From: Acidobacteriaceae bacterium
GTDB taxonomy: Bacteria; Acidobacteriota; Terriglobia; Terriglobales; Acidobacteriaceae
Direction: 5' to 3'
DNA: 64,000 bases
Assembly (NCBI GenBank): GCA_030041045.1
Contig: JASHOQ010000102.1
Span: 45,753 to 109,752, forward strand
Numbering within the stretch: position 1 is the stretch's first letter; each line of letters opens with the position of its first letter. Shown one piece after another: positions 1 to 9,807 of this stretch. The notes under the pieces were generated by a model. That model saw only the letters and a program-made list of their open reading frames with translations. It was not told the DNA's origin and searched no databases. A program made the position numbers and the translations under genes.

Positions 1-1942
1 CCGGCGGCGCGGCCGGTTTCGGCGCGGGTGCATTGAGAATATGCACCGGCCCGCGGTTGGTGGGGAACCACACCTCGCCGCGTGCGTCGATGCAGCCCGA
101 AGGCTGCCGCCCTCCGTAAATCTGCGCCGCGCTCACTTCGCTGGAGATGCCGTAAAACGTCAGCGAAACCCGCTGCCCCGCATGATCGGCAGCAATTTGA
201 TCGGCCTCGGCATTCAGGTCGCGCCGGTTCAGCAGCGAAATTCCATTCGGCCCGCTGATCCAGAATCCGCCGCGCGCGTCTTCGATCACCTGGTAGATGC
301 TGTTGCTGGCCAGTCCCTGGTCGGTGGTCAGATGGCTCAAGCGGCCCTCCTTCCAGCGGTAGAGGCCGTCGTCGCGCGTGCCGAACCACAACCCTCCGTC
401 CGCATCCTCCAGGATGCTCCACACCTTGCGCTGGCTCAGCCCCTCGGTGGCCGCGTCGTGCACAAACGCGCCCGCGTGGAGGCGGTTCAGCCCGCGGTCG
501 GTCCCGATCCAGATGTCGCCGTTGCGGTCTTCGAGCAGCGCCCGCGTGCTGAAGTAGGAAAGGCCGTCGCGCTCGCGATAGTCCGTGAATCCCCGCTGCT
601 CGCTCCAGTGGCTTACGCCCTCGTCGGTCGCAATCCACATGCTTCCGTCGCGGCTCTCGAGAATGGCGCGGATGAAGTTGTTCACCAGCCCATCCTTTGT
701 CGTCATCCACAGCTTCTTTTGGACCCCGCCCTCGTTATCGAGGCGGATGATGCCGTCGCCGTCGGTGCCAATCCACAACGCACCCGCGCGGTCGCGGAAG
801 ACATTGCGCACCGGCACGTTGCCCATTCCCGGAAATGTGAAAGCCCTAATCGTCCCGTCGATGGCTCCGTCGCGCATGCGGAACACGTCGGTTGAAACCA
901 CCCAGATGCTTCCGTCGCGGTCCGCGTAGATGGTGCCGAAGTCCGAATCCACATTTTTCGGCAGCGGCACAATGCGCACCGGCGTCCGCGTCAGCCGCAA
1001 CATGCCCGTCTGCGTCCCCACCCAGATATTCTGCTCGTCGTCTTCAAACACGTTGAGCACGGTGTTGCTGGGCAGCTCGTCCTCGGCAGACATAATAGTC
1101 GTCTCCCGACCTCGGATCATGCGCAGCCCGCCGCCGATCATCCCGATCCACAAACTCCCGTCGCTGGTCTGCCGCAGCACGCGCACCGTGCCCTGGATTC
1201 CGGCCACGCGCTCGAACTCCTGCGCTCCCGGCCGCAATTTCTCCAGGCCCGAGACCGTCCCCACCCACACCGTCCCGTCCGCCGTTTCCAGGATCGATTT
1301 GACGCGGTTCTGGCTGCTCACCCCCGGCAGCCGGTATTCGCGCGACGCGCCATGATCGAAGCGCAGCAGCCGCGAGCCGCCCACCCACAACCCTCCGCGA
1401 TGGTCTTCGGCAATCGCATGCACGGCGAGCGCAGGCACACCGTTCACGCCGTCCACGCGCACAAAGCGCCCATCGGCAAAGTGCAGCAGCCCGTTGTCGG
1501 TGCCCACCCAGATGGTTCCCGCGCCATCCTGAAAGAGCGCGCGCACAAACCCGTCGCTCAGCCCATCCTTGGCTCCGTAGGATTGAAACCTTCCCTCCGC
1601 GTAGCGCGTCAGCCCGCCGCCCTCGGTGCCGATCCACAGGCTTCCGTCGCGCGAAACCATCAGCGCAAAAACGCTGTTCTCCTTGAGCTCGGGTGTATTC
1701 TCGCTGTCGAAGACCGTCAGCCGCGCGCCGTCGAAGCGCAGCAGCCCGCCCGTGGTTCCAATCCACAAGTAGTGATCGGGAGTCTGCGCAAAGGTCTGCA
1801 CCGTCTGCTCGGGCAGCCCGTTCTGTGTTTGCCACACCTTGCGCGTAAAACCAGCGGGAGGAATTTCCGAGGCCTTCGCGCACGCCGCCGCGCTCCCCAC
1901 GAGCAGCGCAAATGCCCCACCACGCAGCAACAGGCCCTTCAT
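1..1942 (-). CDS. Two-component regulator propeller sensor protein, N-terminal part (cut by window edge)
   Basis: Open from an ATG at 1942 to the left edge, 647 codons without a stop. The start overlaps the stop of the upstream TPR gene as ATGA, so the two are probably translationally coupled. After a signal-like N-terminus (MKGLLLRGGAFALLVGSAAA) come about 14 repeats of the type LWIGTxGGLxRxxxG, the signature of Reg_prop beta-propeller blades, enough for two seven-bladed propellers. In this family the propellers form a periplasmic sensor followed by a Y_Y_Y domain, a membrane helix and a histidine kinase or GGDEF output. Those parts would lie beyond the window, so the output type is unknown. 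It follows a receptor and a TPR gene on the same strand, so sensing of an imported nutrient is a reasonable guess. Confidence 0.88.
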   Translation of the reverse strand, partial: MKGLLLRGGAFALLVGSAAACAKASEIPPAGFTRKVWQTQNGLPEQTVQTFAQTPDHYLWIGTTGGLLRFDGARLTVFDSENTPELKENSVFALMVSRDGSLWIGTEGGGLTRYAEGRFQSYGAKDGLSDGFVRALFQDGAGTIWVGTDNGLLHFADGRFVRVDGVNGVPALAVHAIAEDHRGGLWVGGSRLLRFDHGASREYRLPGVSSQNRVKSILETADGTVWVGTVSGLEKLRPGAQEFERVAGIQGTVRVLRQTSDGSLWIGMIGGGLRMIRGRETTIMSAEDELPSNTVLNVFEDDEQNIWVGTQTGMLRLTRTPVRIVPLPKNVDSDFGTIYADRDGSIWVVSTDVFRMRDGAIDGTIRAFTFPGMGNVPVRNVFRDRAGALWIGTDGDGIIRLDNEGGVQKKLWMTTKDGLVNNFIRAILESRDGSMWIATDEGVSHWSEQRGFTDYRERDGLSYFSTRALLEDRNGDIWIGTDRGLNRLHAGAFVHDAATEGLSQRKVWSILEDADGGLWFGTRDDGLYRWKEGRLSHLTTDQGLASNSIYQVIEDARGGFWISGPNGISLLNRRDLNAEADQIAADHAGQRVSLTFYGISSEVSAAQIYGGRQPSGCIDARGEVWFPTNRGPVHILNAPAPKPAAPP

Positions 1943-3159
1943 GGCTGGCCCTCACCCGGCAGCACGTCTTCCGGCTCCGGCCTGCGGTTCATCTGCCGGT
2001 ACAATTGCGCCACGCGGTCCTTGGCCGCGCGCACCTCCTGGTAAAGGTCCGTCTGCTTGCGCGCTTCCTCGTCCAGGTTGAGCGCGCGGCAAACCCGCGC
2101 CAGCCGGTAATGCGCCTGCGCATTCATCGGGTCAGACGCGGCCGCCATGCGCAGGTACTTCACCGCCTCCTGCGGTTGGTCCTGGTCGGCCAGCGCCGTA
2201 CCCAGCCCCAGCTGTGCTTGGCCATCGCCGGGATCCATCGCATAGGCGCGCCGGTAATGCTTGAGCGCCTCGGCAAAATTTCCTTGCAGTGCGGCAATGC
2301 GCCCATACGTGCACTCAATGCGCGCGTTGTCGCCTTCGCCCTTCACCGCCGCATCCAGCTCCGCGCGCGCCGCCGCCTGCGCGGCCGCGTCATTCGCGCC
2401 TTCCAGAATCGCCTCCGCCAGCTCCAGGTGCACGCCCGGCAGCCGCGGATCCTCATCGAGCGCCTTGCGGTAGTGCTCGATCGCGCCGTTCAAATCCCCG
2501 GCATTGATCAGCTTCTCCGCAATCAACTGCTGCATCCGCGCCGAGTCCGGCGCCAGCAGCGCCAGCTTGTTCATGGTGTCGTCGGCCATCTCGGAGTAAA
2601 TTCGCTGCGCAAAAAACAGCAGGTCCGCGTTCTCCGGAGCCAGCGCGACGAGTTCGTGCACCACCGGCAGCGTGCGGTCCAGGTCGCCCGCCTGGTAATA
2701 GAGATCGGCCAGCTCCACGCCCACCTGCACACGCAGTTGCGCGTCTTTCATCGCGGCAAACGCCGTTTCCAGGTCGGCTGCCGCGTCCTGCGCGCCCGCG
2801 CGCTTTTCGCAGATGGCGATCAGCCCCTTCGCATTCTCGAGCGTGGGTGCGGTCGCAAGCGCACTCTTGAGCTCCGGCATGGCTGCGCCGCAGTCGCCAT
2901 GGAAAAATGCGATGGCGCCCAGGTTGGCGTGCGCCTCGGCATTTTTCGGATCGATCTTGAGCGCATCGCGGAACGCCTCCGTCGCCGCCGCCGAATCCTT
3001 CGCCTTCAGCGCCGCCTGCCCGCGTTCGAGATCGCCCTTGAGCTCCGCATTCGCCGTACCCGTTTGCGCACCGGCGCCCTGCAGCAAAGCAAGCGCGAGA
3101 AGCAGCAAAGGAAGAAGCGCCTTGCCGCGCGCAGACCGCGGTTCGCGAGGAGGATACAT
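1939..3159 (-). CDS. Secreted tetratricopeptide-repeat protein
   Basis: A 406-residue protein. I chose the ATG at 3159 because MYPPREPRSARGKALLPLLLL starts a clear Sec signal peptide ending near GAGAQ and a GGGGGAG motif lies upstream; an in-frame start 20 codons earlier only adds unlikely sequence. The mature part is made of 34-residue TPR units, for example AAATEAFRDALKIDPKNAEAH, AIEHYRKALDEDPRLPGVH and ALKHYRRAYAMDPGDGQAQ, indicating a periplasmic or membrane-peripheral helical scaffold. It sits 137 bp downstream of a TonB-type receptor and overlaps the propeller sensor by 4 bp, so it may bridge transport and sensing. It is not obviously one of the three closely related TPR paralogues found further right. 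Confidence 0.88.
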   Translation of the reverse strand: MYPPREPRSARGKALLPLLLLALALLQGAGAQTGTANAELKGDLERGQAALKAKDSAAATEAFRDALKIDPKNAEAHANLGAIAFFHGDCGAAMPELKSALATAPTLENAKGLIAICEKRAGAQDAAADLETAFAAMKDAQLRVQVGVELADLYYQAGDLDRTLPVVHELVALAPENADLLFFAQRIYSEMADDTMNKLALLAPDSARMQQLIAEKLINAGDLNGAIEHYRKALDEDPRLPGVHLELAEAILEGANDAAAQAAARAELDAAVKGEGDNARIECTYGRIAALQGNFAEALKHYRRAYAMDPGDGQAQLGLGTALADQDQPQEAVKYLRMAAASDPMNAQAHYRLARVCRALNLDEEARKQTDLYQEVRAAKDRVAQLYRQMNRRPEPEDVLPGEGQP

Positions 3160-3296
3160 AGGATATGCCTGCTCCCCCGATTGTATGCCGCAATTCGTCG
3201 CGCACACGCCCGCGCACACAACAAAGCCGGATGGCCGCCCTGCGCGAGGCGCCCCACCCGGCTCATGCCGTTCCGGAGGAAGAATCCGCGGAATAT

Positions 3297-6200
3297 TTAA
3301 AACGTCAGCCGCCCTCCCAGTTGAATATTGCGTTCAGCGCCGTTGACGGTGCTCGTAATCTGCGCTTCGCCTGCCCCCGCCGAGCTGTCCGGCTGCGAGA
3401 AGTTGGGATGATTGAACGCGTCGAACATATCGGCGCGGATTTCGAAGCGAATCCCTTCGGCGAAGAGAAACGCTTTACCCAGGCTCAAATCCAGGTCGCG
3501 CCAGTTGGGCCCGATCAGCGTGTTGCGGTGCTCATCGCCGAATGTGCCCGGGGTGGGCGGAGTGAAAGCAGCGGTGTTGTACCACTCGTTCACCCCCGGA
3601 TTTGAAACCGATGCGCTCCCCACGACATTGGGAAGCCACGAGTAGCCGCAGCCGCACTGGTTGGCGCCGGACCCGCTCTCGTCCTGGCCATTCACCGATG
3701 TCGTCTCCGTGAACGGAATTCCGCTGTGAATCTGAAAGATTCCGCTGGCCCTCCAGCCGCCCAGCGCTTCGTCGGCCGCGCCGTGCATCGAGAAATGCCG
3801 GCCCGCGCCGAACGGCAGTTCGTAGGAAAGGTCCCCGGTGATCGAGTTGGCCATATCGAGCTTGGAGAGCCCGTAATTCCCGGGGACGTCAAAGGCGTTC
3901 TGCCATACGTCGGCAGTGGCGTTGTTGCCCGAGCCCGTGCCCGTATCCAGCTCCTTTGACCAGGAGTAGTTAAACAATCCATACAAGCCGAATGACGCGC
4001 GCTTTTCCACCCGCAACTGCAGAGCGTCATAGTTCGAATATCCGTCGACCAGCGCCGCGGAGATGGAGCAAAACAGCGGATACTCGCTGATACCGGAGTA
4101 GCAGTCTGTATACTGCGTCATCTTGCTCGCAGGGTTCTGGTCGATATCGCGCGTGAATCCCAGGTGCGTTCCCTTGGTGTGCACGTAGCTCGCGTCCACG
4201 AGCGATTGAAAGGGGAACTCGTGCTGGACCGAGAGAAGGAATTCCTGATAGTAGGTGCTCTGCCGATGCACCGGGTAATAGGAGACGTCGTCGTAGTTGT
4301 ACTGGTAGTCCGTCAGGCTGGAAAGAGTTGGGTACGCAACCGCACCCGGACCCGGACCGTCCTGCAGTAGGAATGCCGGCGAAGAGCCGTACCCTTCGCT
4401 TCCGTGCGGATTCAGTCCGATACCGAGAGCGGCCGTGTAGGGATCGACCGACCACGGCTGATCGCTGATGCCGTAGCTCCCGCGGAACGCCCACTTCGGT
4501 ATCGGCGCCCATGAGAATCCCACCCTCGGCACCCACTGGTTGCCGCCGTCCTGGATGTGCGTGCGCCCGCCCTGGCCGCCGTAGGTCATGGCGCCCAGCG
4601 TGTTCGGAGGCGCGTACTGCCCGGTGTTGAGGACCGTGGGGCTGAAGGTTCCCCACAGATTGTTCACCACGCCCCATCCGCCCTGGTACTGGTAGCGCAG
4701 ACCCAGGTTGAGCGTCAATTTTGCGTTCAGCTTGTAATCGTCCTGCACAAACGCGCCCATGTTCCACATGCGCGCTCCCGTCTCCGTGTAGTCGTAAACG
4801 TACCAGCCATACACTTCGCCCAGCAGGAAGTCGGCGTAAGGCTGGCCGCTGGCCACGCCGTCGAAAACGAAATTCCCTGAGCTGATATCGCCCCAGTTGG
4901 TGTAGTTCTGGTAGCTCTTGTCGAATTCGCCTCCCATCTTGATCGTGTGCCTGCCCTTGATCAGCGTAAAAATGTCCGACTCCACGATCGCGCCATCGGC
5001 CAGCAACGCGTGCACCCCGCCGTTGATGCCGACGCCCCCGATGGCATCGCTGCTGTTGACCGTAACCGTGGGAAAAATATTCGCCGGCGCATCCGTTCCG
5101 TACGTCGGCTCCAGGCCGATCGTGGTCGGATAGCCCTTGTTGTAGGTCGGCGGAATATATTTGTCGAATTCGCGCACGCCGCCGATGCGGGCTTCATTCA
5201 CCATCGTCGGGCTGATCGTCCAAACATCGCTGATCTGCGCATCCATGTTGTAGTTGTTGCCCAGGGTGCAATCGAAACCCAGCGAGCAGAAGGCGTCTAC
5301 GTTATAAGTGAGCGGGCCGATGGGAAAATACAGATACGATCCCGAGATGCGATTCTTCGCGCTGGCATCGTAATCCACTTTGCCCACGTACCAGGTTGAA
5401 GTCGTCGGCGTGGTCTGTATCACCCGGTAGTTATTCACATAAGCATTGGCGCCCACCAGGTTGGGCGCAGGGAAATACTTCTGGATTGCCAGCGCCACCG
5501 GATCCATGGCCGTACTGATGCAGTTGTTCGGGTAAGGCGTTCCCGTGCTGGGATTGTTGATGGTCACCGGAAAGCAGCCAGCCGTCATATTGGTGGTCCC
5601 GTTCTGGCCCGTGGTGGGAACTGTGGTGGTATACACCCCCGACGATGTTTCTGGATTCCTCTGGTAAGCAAAGAAGCCGAACAGTTTTTTCCGCAGCACC
5701 GGCCCGCCGATGCTGCCGCCGAACTCATTCCAGTGCAGGGGCGCAATCGGTCCCGGCGCAGGATTGAAATAGTTCCTGGCGTTGTAATCGTTGTTCTGGT
5801 TGAACTCAAACAGCGAGCCGTGGAACCGGTTGGTGCCGCTCTTGATGGTCACGTTGAACGCAGCCACACCGTTGCCGTACTGCGCCCCGAAGTTGCTCGT
5901 CTCCACGTTCACGGCCTGGATGGCGTCGATGGGCGGATAATTGTCGCTCGCATTGGCGTCGCGCGGCTCCTGCGCCAGCGCGCCCTCGATCAAAAACGTA
6001 CCTGAATAGCCCTCCGTCCCATTCACGCCGATCCCCTGCCCGGAGGCATCCTGCCCGCCGCCTCCGTTCACGCCCGGCAGCTCGTTGGTCAGCTCGTTGT
6101 ACCACACCCCGCCCACCACCGGCGCATCCTGAACGGCTTTCGTGTCCAGGTCCAGATGCTGCGCTGAGTCCTCGGTCTGGAGCAGCGGCACATCGCCCGT

Positions 6201-6575
6201 CACCACCACCTGCTGGTTGGCAGTGCCCACCTGCATCACCGCGTCCACGGCCACTGTGGCCACCTGCAGGGTGATCCCGCTGCGCACCTCGTCGCGGAAC
6301 CCGCTCATGCTGAAGGTAATCGTGTACGGGCCGGTGGGCAGCGAAGGCACATCGTATAGCCCCACGCCGTTGGTTCCTGTCTTCGTGGTTACGCCGGTCG
6401 CCGTATTCACCAGCGTCACGCTCGCGCCGGAGATCACCGCGCCGCTTGCGTCCGTCACCTGTCCTTTGATTTCTCCTGAGTTTGTGTTCTGGCTGAATGC
6501 AGCCTGGCCGGCCCCCATGCCGAGAATCGCCAGGACAAAAGCAAACCTTTTCATTGAACTCGAGCTCAACCGCAT
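3297..6575 (-). CDS. TonB-dependent receptor, Oar-like, with N-terminal CarboxypepD_reg domain
   Basis: A 1092-residue outer-membrane protein. The ATG at 6575 is preceded by GGGGGGAGG at good spacing. Residues 1 to about 29 are a signal peptide; a carboxypeptidase-regulatory-like Ig fold follows (GEIKGQVTDASGAVISGASV), then a plug domain with VVVTGDVPLLQTEDSA and a long beta-barrel ending in GGRLTF, with the terminal Phe usual for barrel insertion. Acidobacteriota carry many such receptors for uptake of large plant- or microbe-derived molecules; the ligand cannot be read from sequence. It heads a minus-strand run with the TPR and propeller genes and is divergent from the GH53 galactanase at 6908, which suggests a galactan-related ligand. 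Confidence 0.93.
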   Translation of the reverse strand: MRLSSSSMKRFAFVLAILGMGAGQAAFSQNTNSGEIKGQVTDASGAVISGASVTLVNTATGVTTKTGTNGVGLYDVPSLPTGPYTITFSMSGFRDEVRSGITLQVATVAVDAVMQVGTANQQVVVTGDVPLLQTEDSAQHLDLDTKAVQDAPVVGGVWYNELTNELPGVNGGGGQDASGQGIGVNGTEGYSGTFLIEGALAQEPRDANASDNYPPIDAIQAVNVETSNFGAQYGNGVAAFNVTIKSGTNRFHGSLFEFNQNNDYNARNYFNPAPGPIAPLHWNEFGGSIGGPVLRKKLFGFFAYQRNPETSSGVYTTTVPTTGQNGTTNMTAGCFPVTINNPSTGTPYPNNCISTAMDPVALAIQKYFPAPNLVGANAYVNNYRVIQTTPTTSTWYVGKVDYDASAKNRISGSYLYFPIGPLTYNVDAFCSLGFDCTLGNNYNMDAQISDVWTISPTMVNEARIGGVREFDKYIPPTYNKGYPTTIGLEPTYGTDAPANIFPTVTVNSSDAIGGVGINGGVHALLADGAIVESDIFTLIKGRHTIKMGGEFDKSYQNYTNWGDISSGNFVFDGVASGQPYADFLLGEVYGWYVYDYTETGARMWNMGAFVQDDYKLNAKLTLNLGLRYQYQGGWGVVNNLWGTFSPTVLNTGQYAPPNTLGAMTYGGQGGRTHIQDGGNQWVPRVGFSWAPIPKWAFRGSYGISDQPWSVDPYTAALGIGLNPHGSEGYGSSPAFLLQDGPGPGAVAYPTLSSLTDYQYNYDDVSYYPVHRQSTYYQEFLLSVQHEFPFQSLVDASYVHTKGTHLGFTRDIDQNPASKMTQYTDCYSGISEYPLFCSISAALVDGYSNYDALQLRVEKRASFGLYGLFNYSWSKELDTGTGSGNNATADVWQNAFDVPGNYGLSKLDMANSITGDLSYELPFGAGRHFSMHGAADEALGGWRASGIFQIHSGIPFTETTSVNGQDESGSGANQCGCGYSWLPNVVGSASVSNPGVNEWYNTAAFTPPTPGTFGDEHRNTLIGPNWRDLDLSLGKAFLFAEGIRFEIRADMFDAFNHPNFSQPDSSAGAGEAQITSTVNGAERNIQLGGRLTF

Positions 6576-6907
6576 TTCCGATCGACCTCCCCCCAAAATT
6601 CAACACGTCTGCGAAGGGTATGCCCTCAAAAAGGCACATGCATCCGACAAAAGTCGGATTGCCCCTCCAGATTTACTCCGCTCCACTTAACCGATTGTTG
6701 CTGCTGGCTTTGAGCCATTCCCAACCAGGTTCGCGCGCCCCGCGTTGTCCGCGATCCCTGGCGTGGTTACGGCTGCAGATCGGCTGCCGCTTCGCTCCCA
6801 GCACGCGTCTGTCCTCGAGCACTCGCGGCTAGCCGGTCACCGGATGCGTCTTTCGCCCAATCCGTCTTTCGTCGGATGCGGCCCTCCCGCCTTCTGCGTA
6901 TGCTCAC
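6576..6907. other. Intergenic region between divergent receptor and GH53 genes
   Basis: No gene seen in 332 bp. It should hold the promoters for both divergent genes. It contains an inverted repeat at 6642-6659 and, closer to the GH53 gene, direct repeats CGGATGCG (6841-6848 and 6873-6880) and CGTCTTTCG (6847-6855 and 6863-6871). GTCGGAT occurs both in the inverted repeat and at 6871, so these may be binding sites of one regulator. I cannot place confident -35/-10 boxes. Confidence 0.5.
6642..6659. promoter_or_regulatory. Inverted repeat ATCCGAC-AAAA-GTCGGAT
   Basis: Perfect 7-bp arms around AAAA, about 70 bp upstream of the receptor start. It could be an operator or an RNA hairpin in the receptor leader. 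A shorter hairpin-like repeat (TGCC...GGCA) lies just beside it at 6621-6637. Confidence 0.4.
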
Positions 6908-9676
6908 TTGCGCAGGGAAACTCTCCTTGCAAGCCTCTTGAAACTGCGCACCCGCGTCTCCGTTTTCGCCCTAGGCCTCGTTCTCGCCGCATTCGCCTGC
7001 GCGCAGCAGCCGGCTGAGCCCGTCGATCCCAGCCCCCTCAACGGCGAAACCTACTACCTCATCAACCAGCTTTCCGGCCTGCAGGTTGATCTCGACGGCG
7101 GCGCGTCTGCCGCAGCCGGCGCCGCAGCCGTCATCGCCACGCGCAGCTTCACCAGCCTCACCCAGCGCTGGGCGCTCACGCATCTGCCCGGCGGCGACTG
7201 GGCCGTCAGCAATCTCTCCACCGGCCTTTGCCTCGACGCCGCTGCCAGCGGCGCCACCACCGCGACCGTCCAGAACGCCTGCGCGCTCTCCACTTCTACG
7301 CAGCAGTGGACGCTCACCGCCGCAACCAACGGTTACGCCACGCTCGCCAACGCAGGCACCGGCCTCGTGCTCGACGTCTCCGGCGGCTCATCGTCCTCCG
7401 GGTCGGTTCTCGTGCAGACCGCGCTCGGCGCCTCGCCCACACAGAGCCAGTTGTGGCTGCTGCGTCCCGTCTTTTTCCGCGGCGTGGACACGGCCCTTCT
7501 CGAAAAGCAGGAGGCCGACCGCGTTGCCGCCAACACGCCCTGGTGGCAGGACGCCGGCACGGCAGGCGATCTTCTCGACCTTTTGAAAAACCACGGCGTC
7601 AATCTCGTCCGTATCCGACCCACATCCGCGCCGCCCTACCAGACCTTCACCCTCAACGGAACCAGCGCCGTCCCGGCAACCTGCACCGGCAACGGCTGCT
7701 ACGCCGAAGTGGAGGATGCCGACCTCAATGAGGCCAAGCGCGCCAGGCAACTCGGCCTCTCGGTCGAGCTGACCCTCTTCTTCGACGGCAGCTCGTCCTC
7801 TTCCATCCCCGGCGCTTGGTCCCAGGACAATCTCACCCAGCTCGAGTCCGATGTCTACGCCTACGTCAAATCTGAGATCGAAAGCTACCGCTCCGCCGGC
7901 GTTATGCCCGACCTGGTCTCCATCGGCAACGAAGTCGATACCGGCCTCTTCGGCTCGCTCGCCTCGCCCGGCACCAGCTTCTCCAGCTTCGCCGCCGTCG
8001 AACAACAGGCCATGCAGGCCGTGCTCGACGCCGCTTCCGACACCTCGATCGGCCCCGCCATCCCTCCGCCGCTGCGCTGCATTCACATCACTCCGGCCTG
8101 GAACCTGAGCAGCTTTTTCTCTGAAGCCGCCAGCAACAACATCCCCTTCGACGCTATCTGCCAGAGCTACTATCCCTTCTTCCACGGCCCGCTCACCGCC
8201 GCGCAGGCCGCAGCCTCCAACCCCAGCAATCAACCCGTCGAGCAGACCGTCCTCACCAATGCAGCCTCGTCCCTCGGCGTGCCCATCTTCGTGATCGAAG
8301 CCGGCGAGCACTACGAAGACGGCTTCGATGCGAATGATCCCTGGTATCCCGCCACCGTCGCCGGCCAGCGCCAGTTCCTCATCGATCTCGACTCCGCGCT
8401 CGAGGGCCTTCCTAATCATCTCGGCATGGGGCTGGAGTACTGGGACGCCGAAGGCGTGAACACCCCAAGCACCGGCGGCGGATTCACCAACGGCGACGGC
8501 CAGCCCGACGCCACCTACACCTGGAACGGCCTCACTTTCTTTGACAATGCCGATACCTCCGGCTCGACCCAGACTTCCGCCGCAAATTATTCCGCCATTT
8601 TCGCCGGCGCAGACGCTCTCGGCGGCAAAATCGATCCCGCGCTCAGCTACACACTCGTCAACGTGGGCGCCGGTGAGTTGCTCGGCGCTTCCGGCGCCGT
8701 AGGCGCGTCCGCCACGCCTCTCGCCCTTGCCGTCGGCGACGGTGGCGCAACCCTGGGCCAGCAATGGTCCATCTTGAGCAACGGCGACGGCTATCTCCAG
8801 ATCGCCAATCTCGACGTGGCCCAGGGCACGACCGCGCAGGTGCTCGACAACTCCGGCTCAAGCGCCTCCGGCAGCGCAGTCGTGCTCAATCCTGCGTCCT
8901 CCGGCGACGCCTCGCAGGAGTGGAACCTCGTCACCGCCGGCGGCGGCGCCTACACCCTCGTCAACAAGGCCAGCGGTCTGGTCCTGGCCGCATCCGGCGC
9001 GGGCCAAGTCCAGCAGCAATCGCCCGCGAGCACCAGCCTCGACTGGATCACACCCGCAAGCAACGCGCAACTCTGGCTCGTGGTGCCCATCCATATCACT
9101 GAAGGCGCAACCACCGTTCCGCCCATTCCGTCGTTCACCCTCGGCGCCGGCCAGAGCAGCCTCTCGCTCAACGCTGGCGCCAATGCGGGCGTCTCTCTCA
9201 CCATCACGCCTTCCGGCGGTTACACGGGAACCGTCACCATGAGCTGCTCTTCCTCGCTCTCCGGCCTCACCTGTTCTTTCAACCCCTCGAGCTATACTTT
9301 GCCCGGCACAAATTCCACCCTCACTGGCACGGTCACCATCACCGCGCCCGCGACCGTGGCCGCACTGTCTCCGCGGGGCCGTGATCCCGCGCATGAACTC
9401 TCCCGCGCAGCCCTTTGTTTTTTTCCCGGCGCGCTCGGCCTCCTGTTCTCGGCTGCCATACGCAAGCGTTCCCTGCGCCGCCTGCGCAGCGGGCTGCCCC
9501 TCATCGTCCTCGCGCTGCTCGCAATCTGCGCTGGATTCGTCGCCTGCGGCGGCTCATCCGGCTCGGGCGGCAGCCCTCCGCCCCAGTCGGAAACCGGCAC
9601 CGTGACCGTCACCGCCGCCGGCTCCTCCGGCAACGTCTCCCCATCAGTCGCCATCACCGTTACCGTCACCCAGTGA
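6908..9676 (+). CDS. Secreted GH53 arabinogalactan endo-beta-1,4-galactanase with two ricin-type lectin domains
   Basis: A 922-residue protein, probably starting at TTG 6908; there is no better ATG before the signal peptide (VFALGLVLAAFACAQ). The order is beta-trefoil lectin (about 45-187, QRWAL and QQWTL motifs), GH53 TIM barrel (about 188-580), a second beta-trefoil (about 590-740, QQWSI, QEWNL, AQLWLV) and an Ig-like domain (about 755-850). The C-terminus has two hydrophobic segments and a Gly/Ser-rich stretch after CGG. The barrel shows SIGNEVD with acid/base Glu342 and FVIEAGEHYE with nucleophile Glu464, matching GH53. The enzyme cuts beta-1,4-galactan side chains of pectin and type I arabinogalactan. 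It is divergent from a TonB-type receptor. The C-terminal hydrophobic part may anchor it to a membrane. Confidence 0.85.
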   Translation: MRRETLLASLLKLRTRVSVFALGLVLAAFACAQQPAEPVDPSPLNGETYYLINQLSGLQVDLDGGASAAAGAAAVIATRSFTSLTQRWALTHLPGGDWAVSNLSTGLCLDAAASGATTATVQNACALSTSTQQWTLTAATNGYATLANAGTGLVLDVSGGSSSSGSVLVQTALGASPTQSQLWLLRPVFFRGVDTALLEKQEADRVAANTPWWQDAGTAGDLLDLLKNHGVNLVRIRPTSAPPYQTFTLNGTSAVPATCTGNGCYAEVEDADLNEAKRARQLGLSVELTLFFDGSSSSSIPGAWSQDNLTQLESDVYAYVKSEIESYRSAGVMPDLVSIGNEVDTGLFGSLASPGTSFSSFAAVEQQAMQAVLDAASDTSIGPAIPPPLRCIHITPAWNLSSFFSEAASNNIPFDAICQSYYPFFHGPLTAAQAAASNPSNQPVEQTVLTNAASSLGVPIFVIEAGEHYEDGFDANDPWYPATVAGQRQFLIDLDSALEGLPNHLGMGLEYWDAEGVNTPSTGGGFTNGDGQPDATYTWNGLTFFDNADTSGSTQTSAANYSAIFAGADALGGKIDPALSYTLVNVGAGELLGASGAVGASATPLALAVGDGGATLGQQWSILSNGDGYLQIANLDVAQGTTAQVLDNSGSSASGSAVVLNPASSGDASQEWNLVTAGGGAYTLVNKASGLVLAASGAGQVQQQSPASTSLDWITPASNAQLWLVVPIHITEGATTVPPIPSFTLGAGQSSLSLNAGANAGVSLTITPSGGYTGTVTMSCSSSLSGLTCSFNPSSYTLPGTNSTLTGTVTITAPATVAALSPRGRDPAHELSRAALCFFPGALGLLFSAAIRKRSLRRLRSGLPLIVLALLAICAGFVACGGSSGSGGSPPPQSETGTVTVTAAGSSGNVSPSVAITVTVTQ

Positions 9677-9807
9677 ACCGAACCGGACACGAAGAAAGTC
9701 CGATCCTACTTCCGGCGGATTTGCTTTTTTCCCGGACTCGCTATCATCCCTCCTGTTCCGCCCGATGCGGACGACTTCGAGCGAATCATTTTATTCAAGG
9801 ACTCTGC

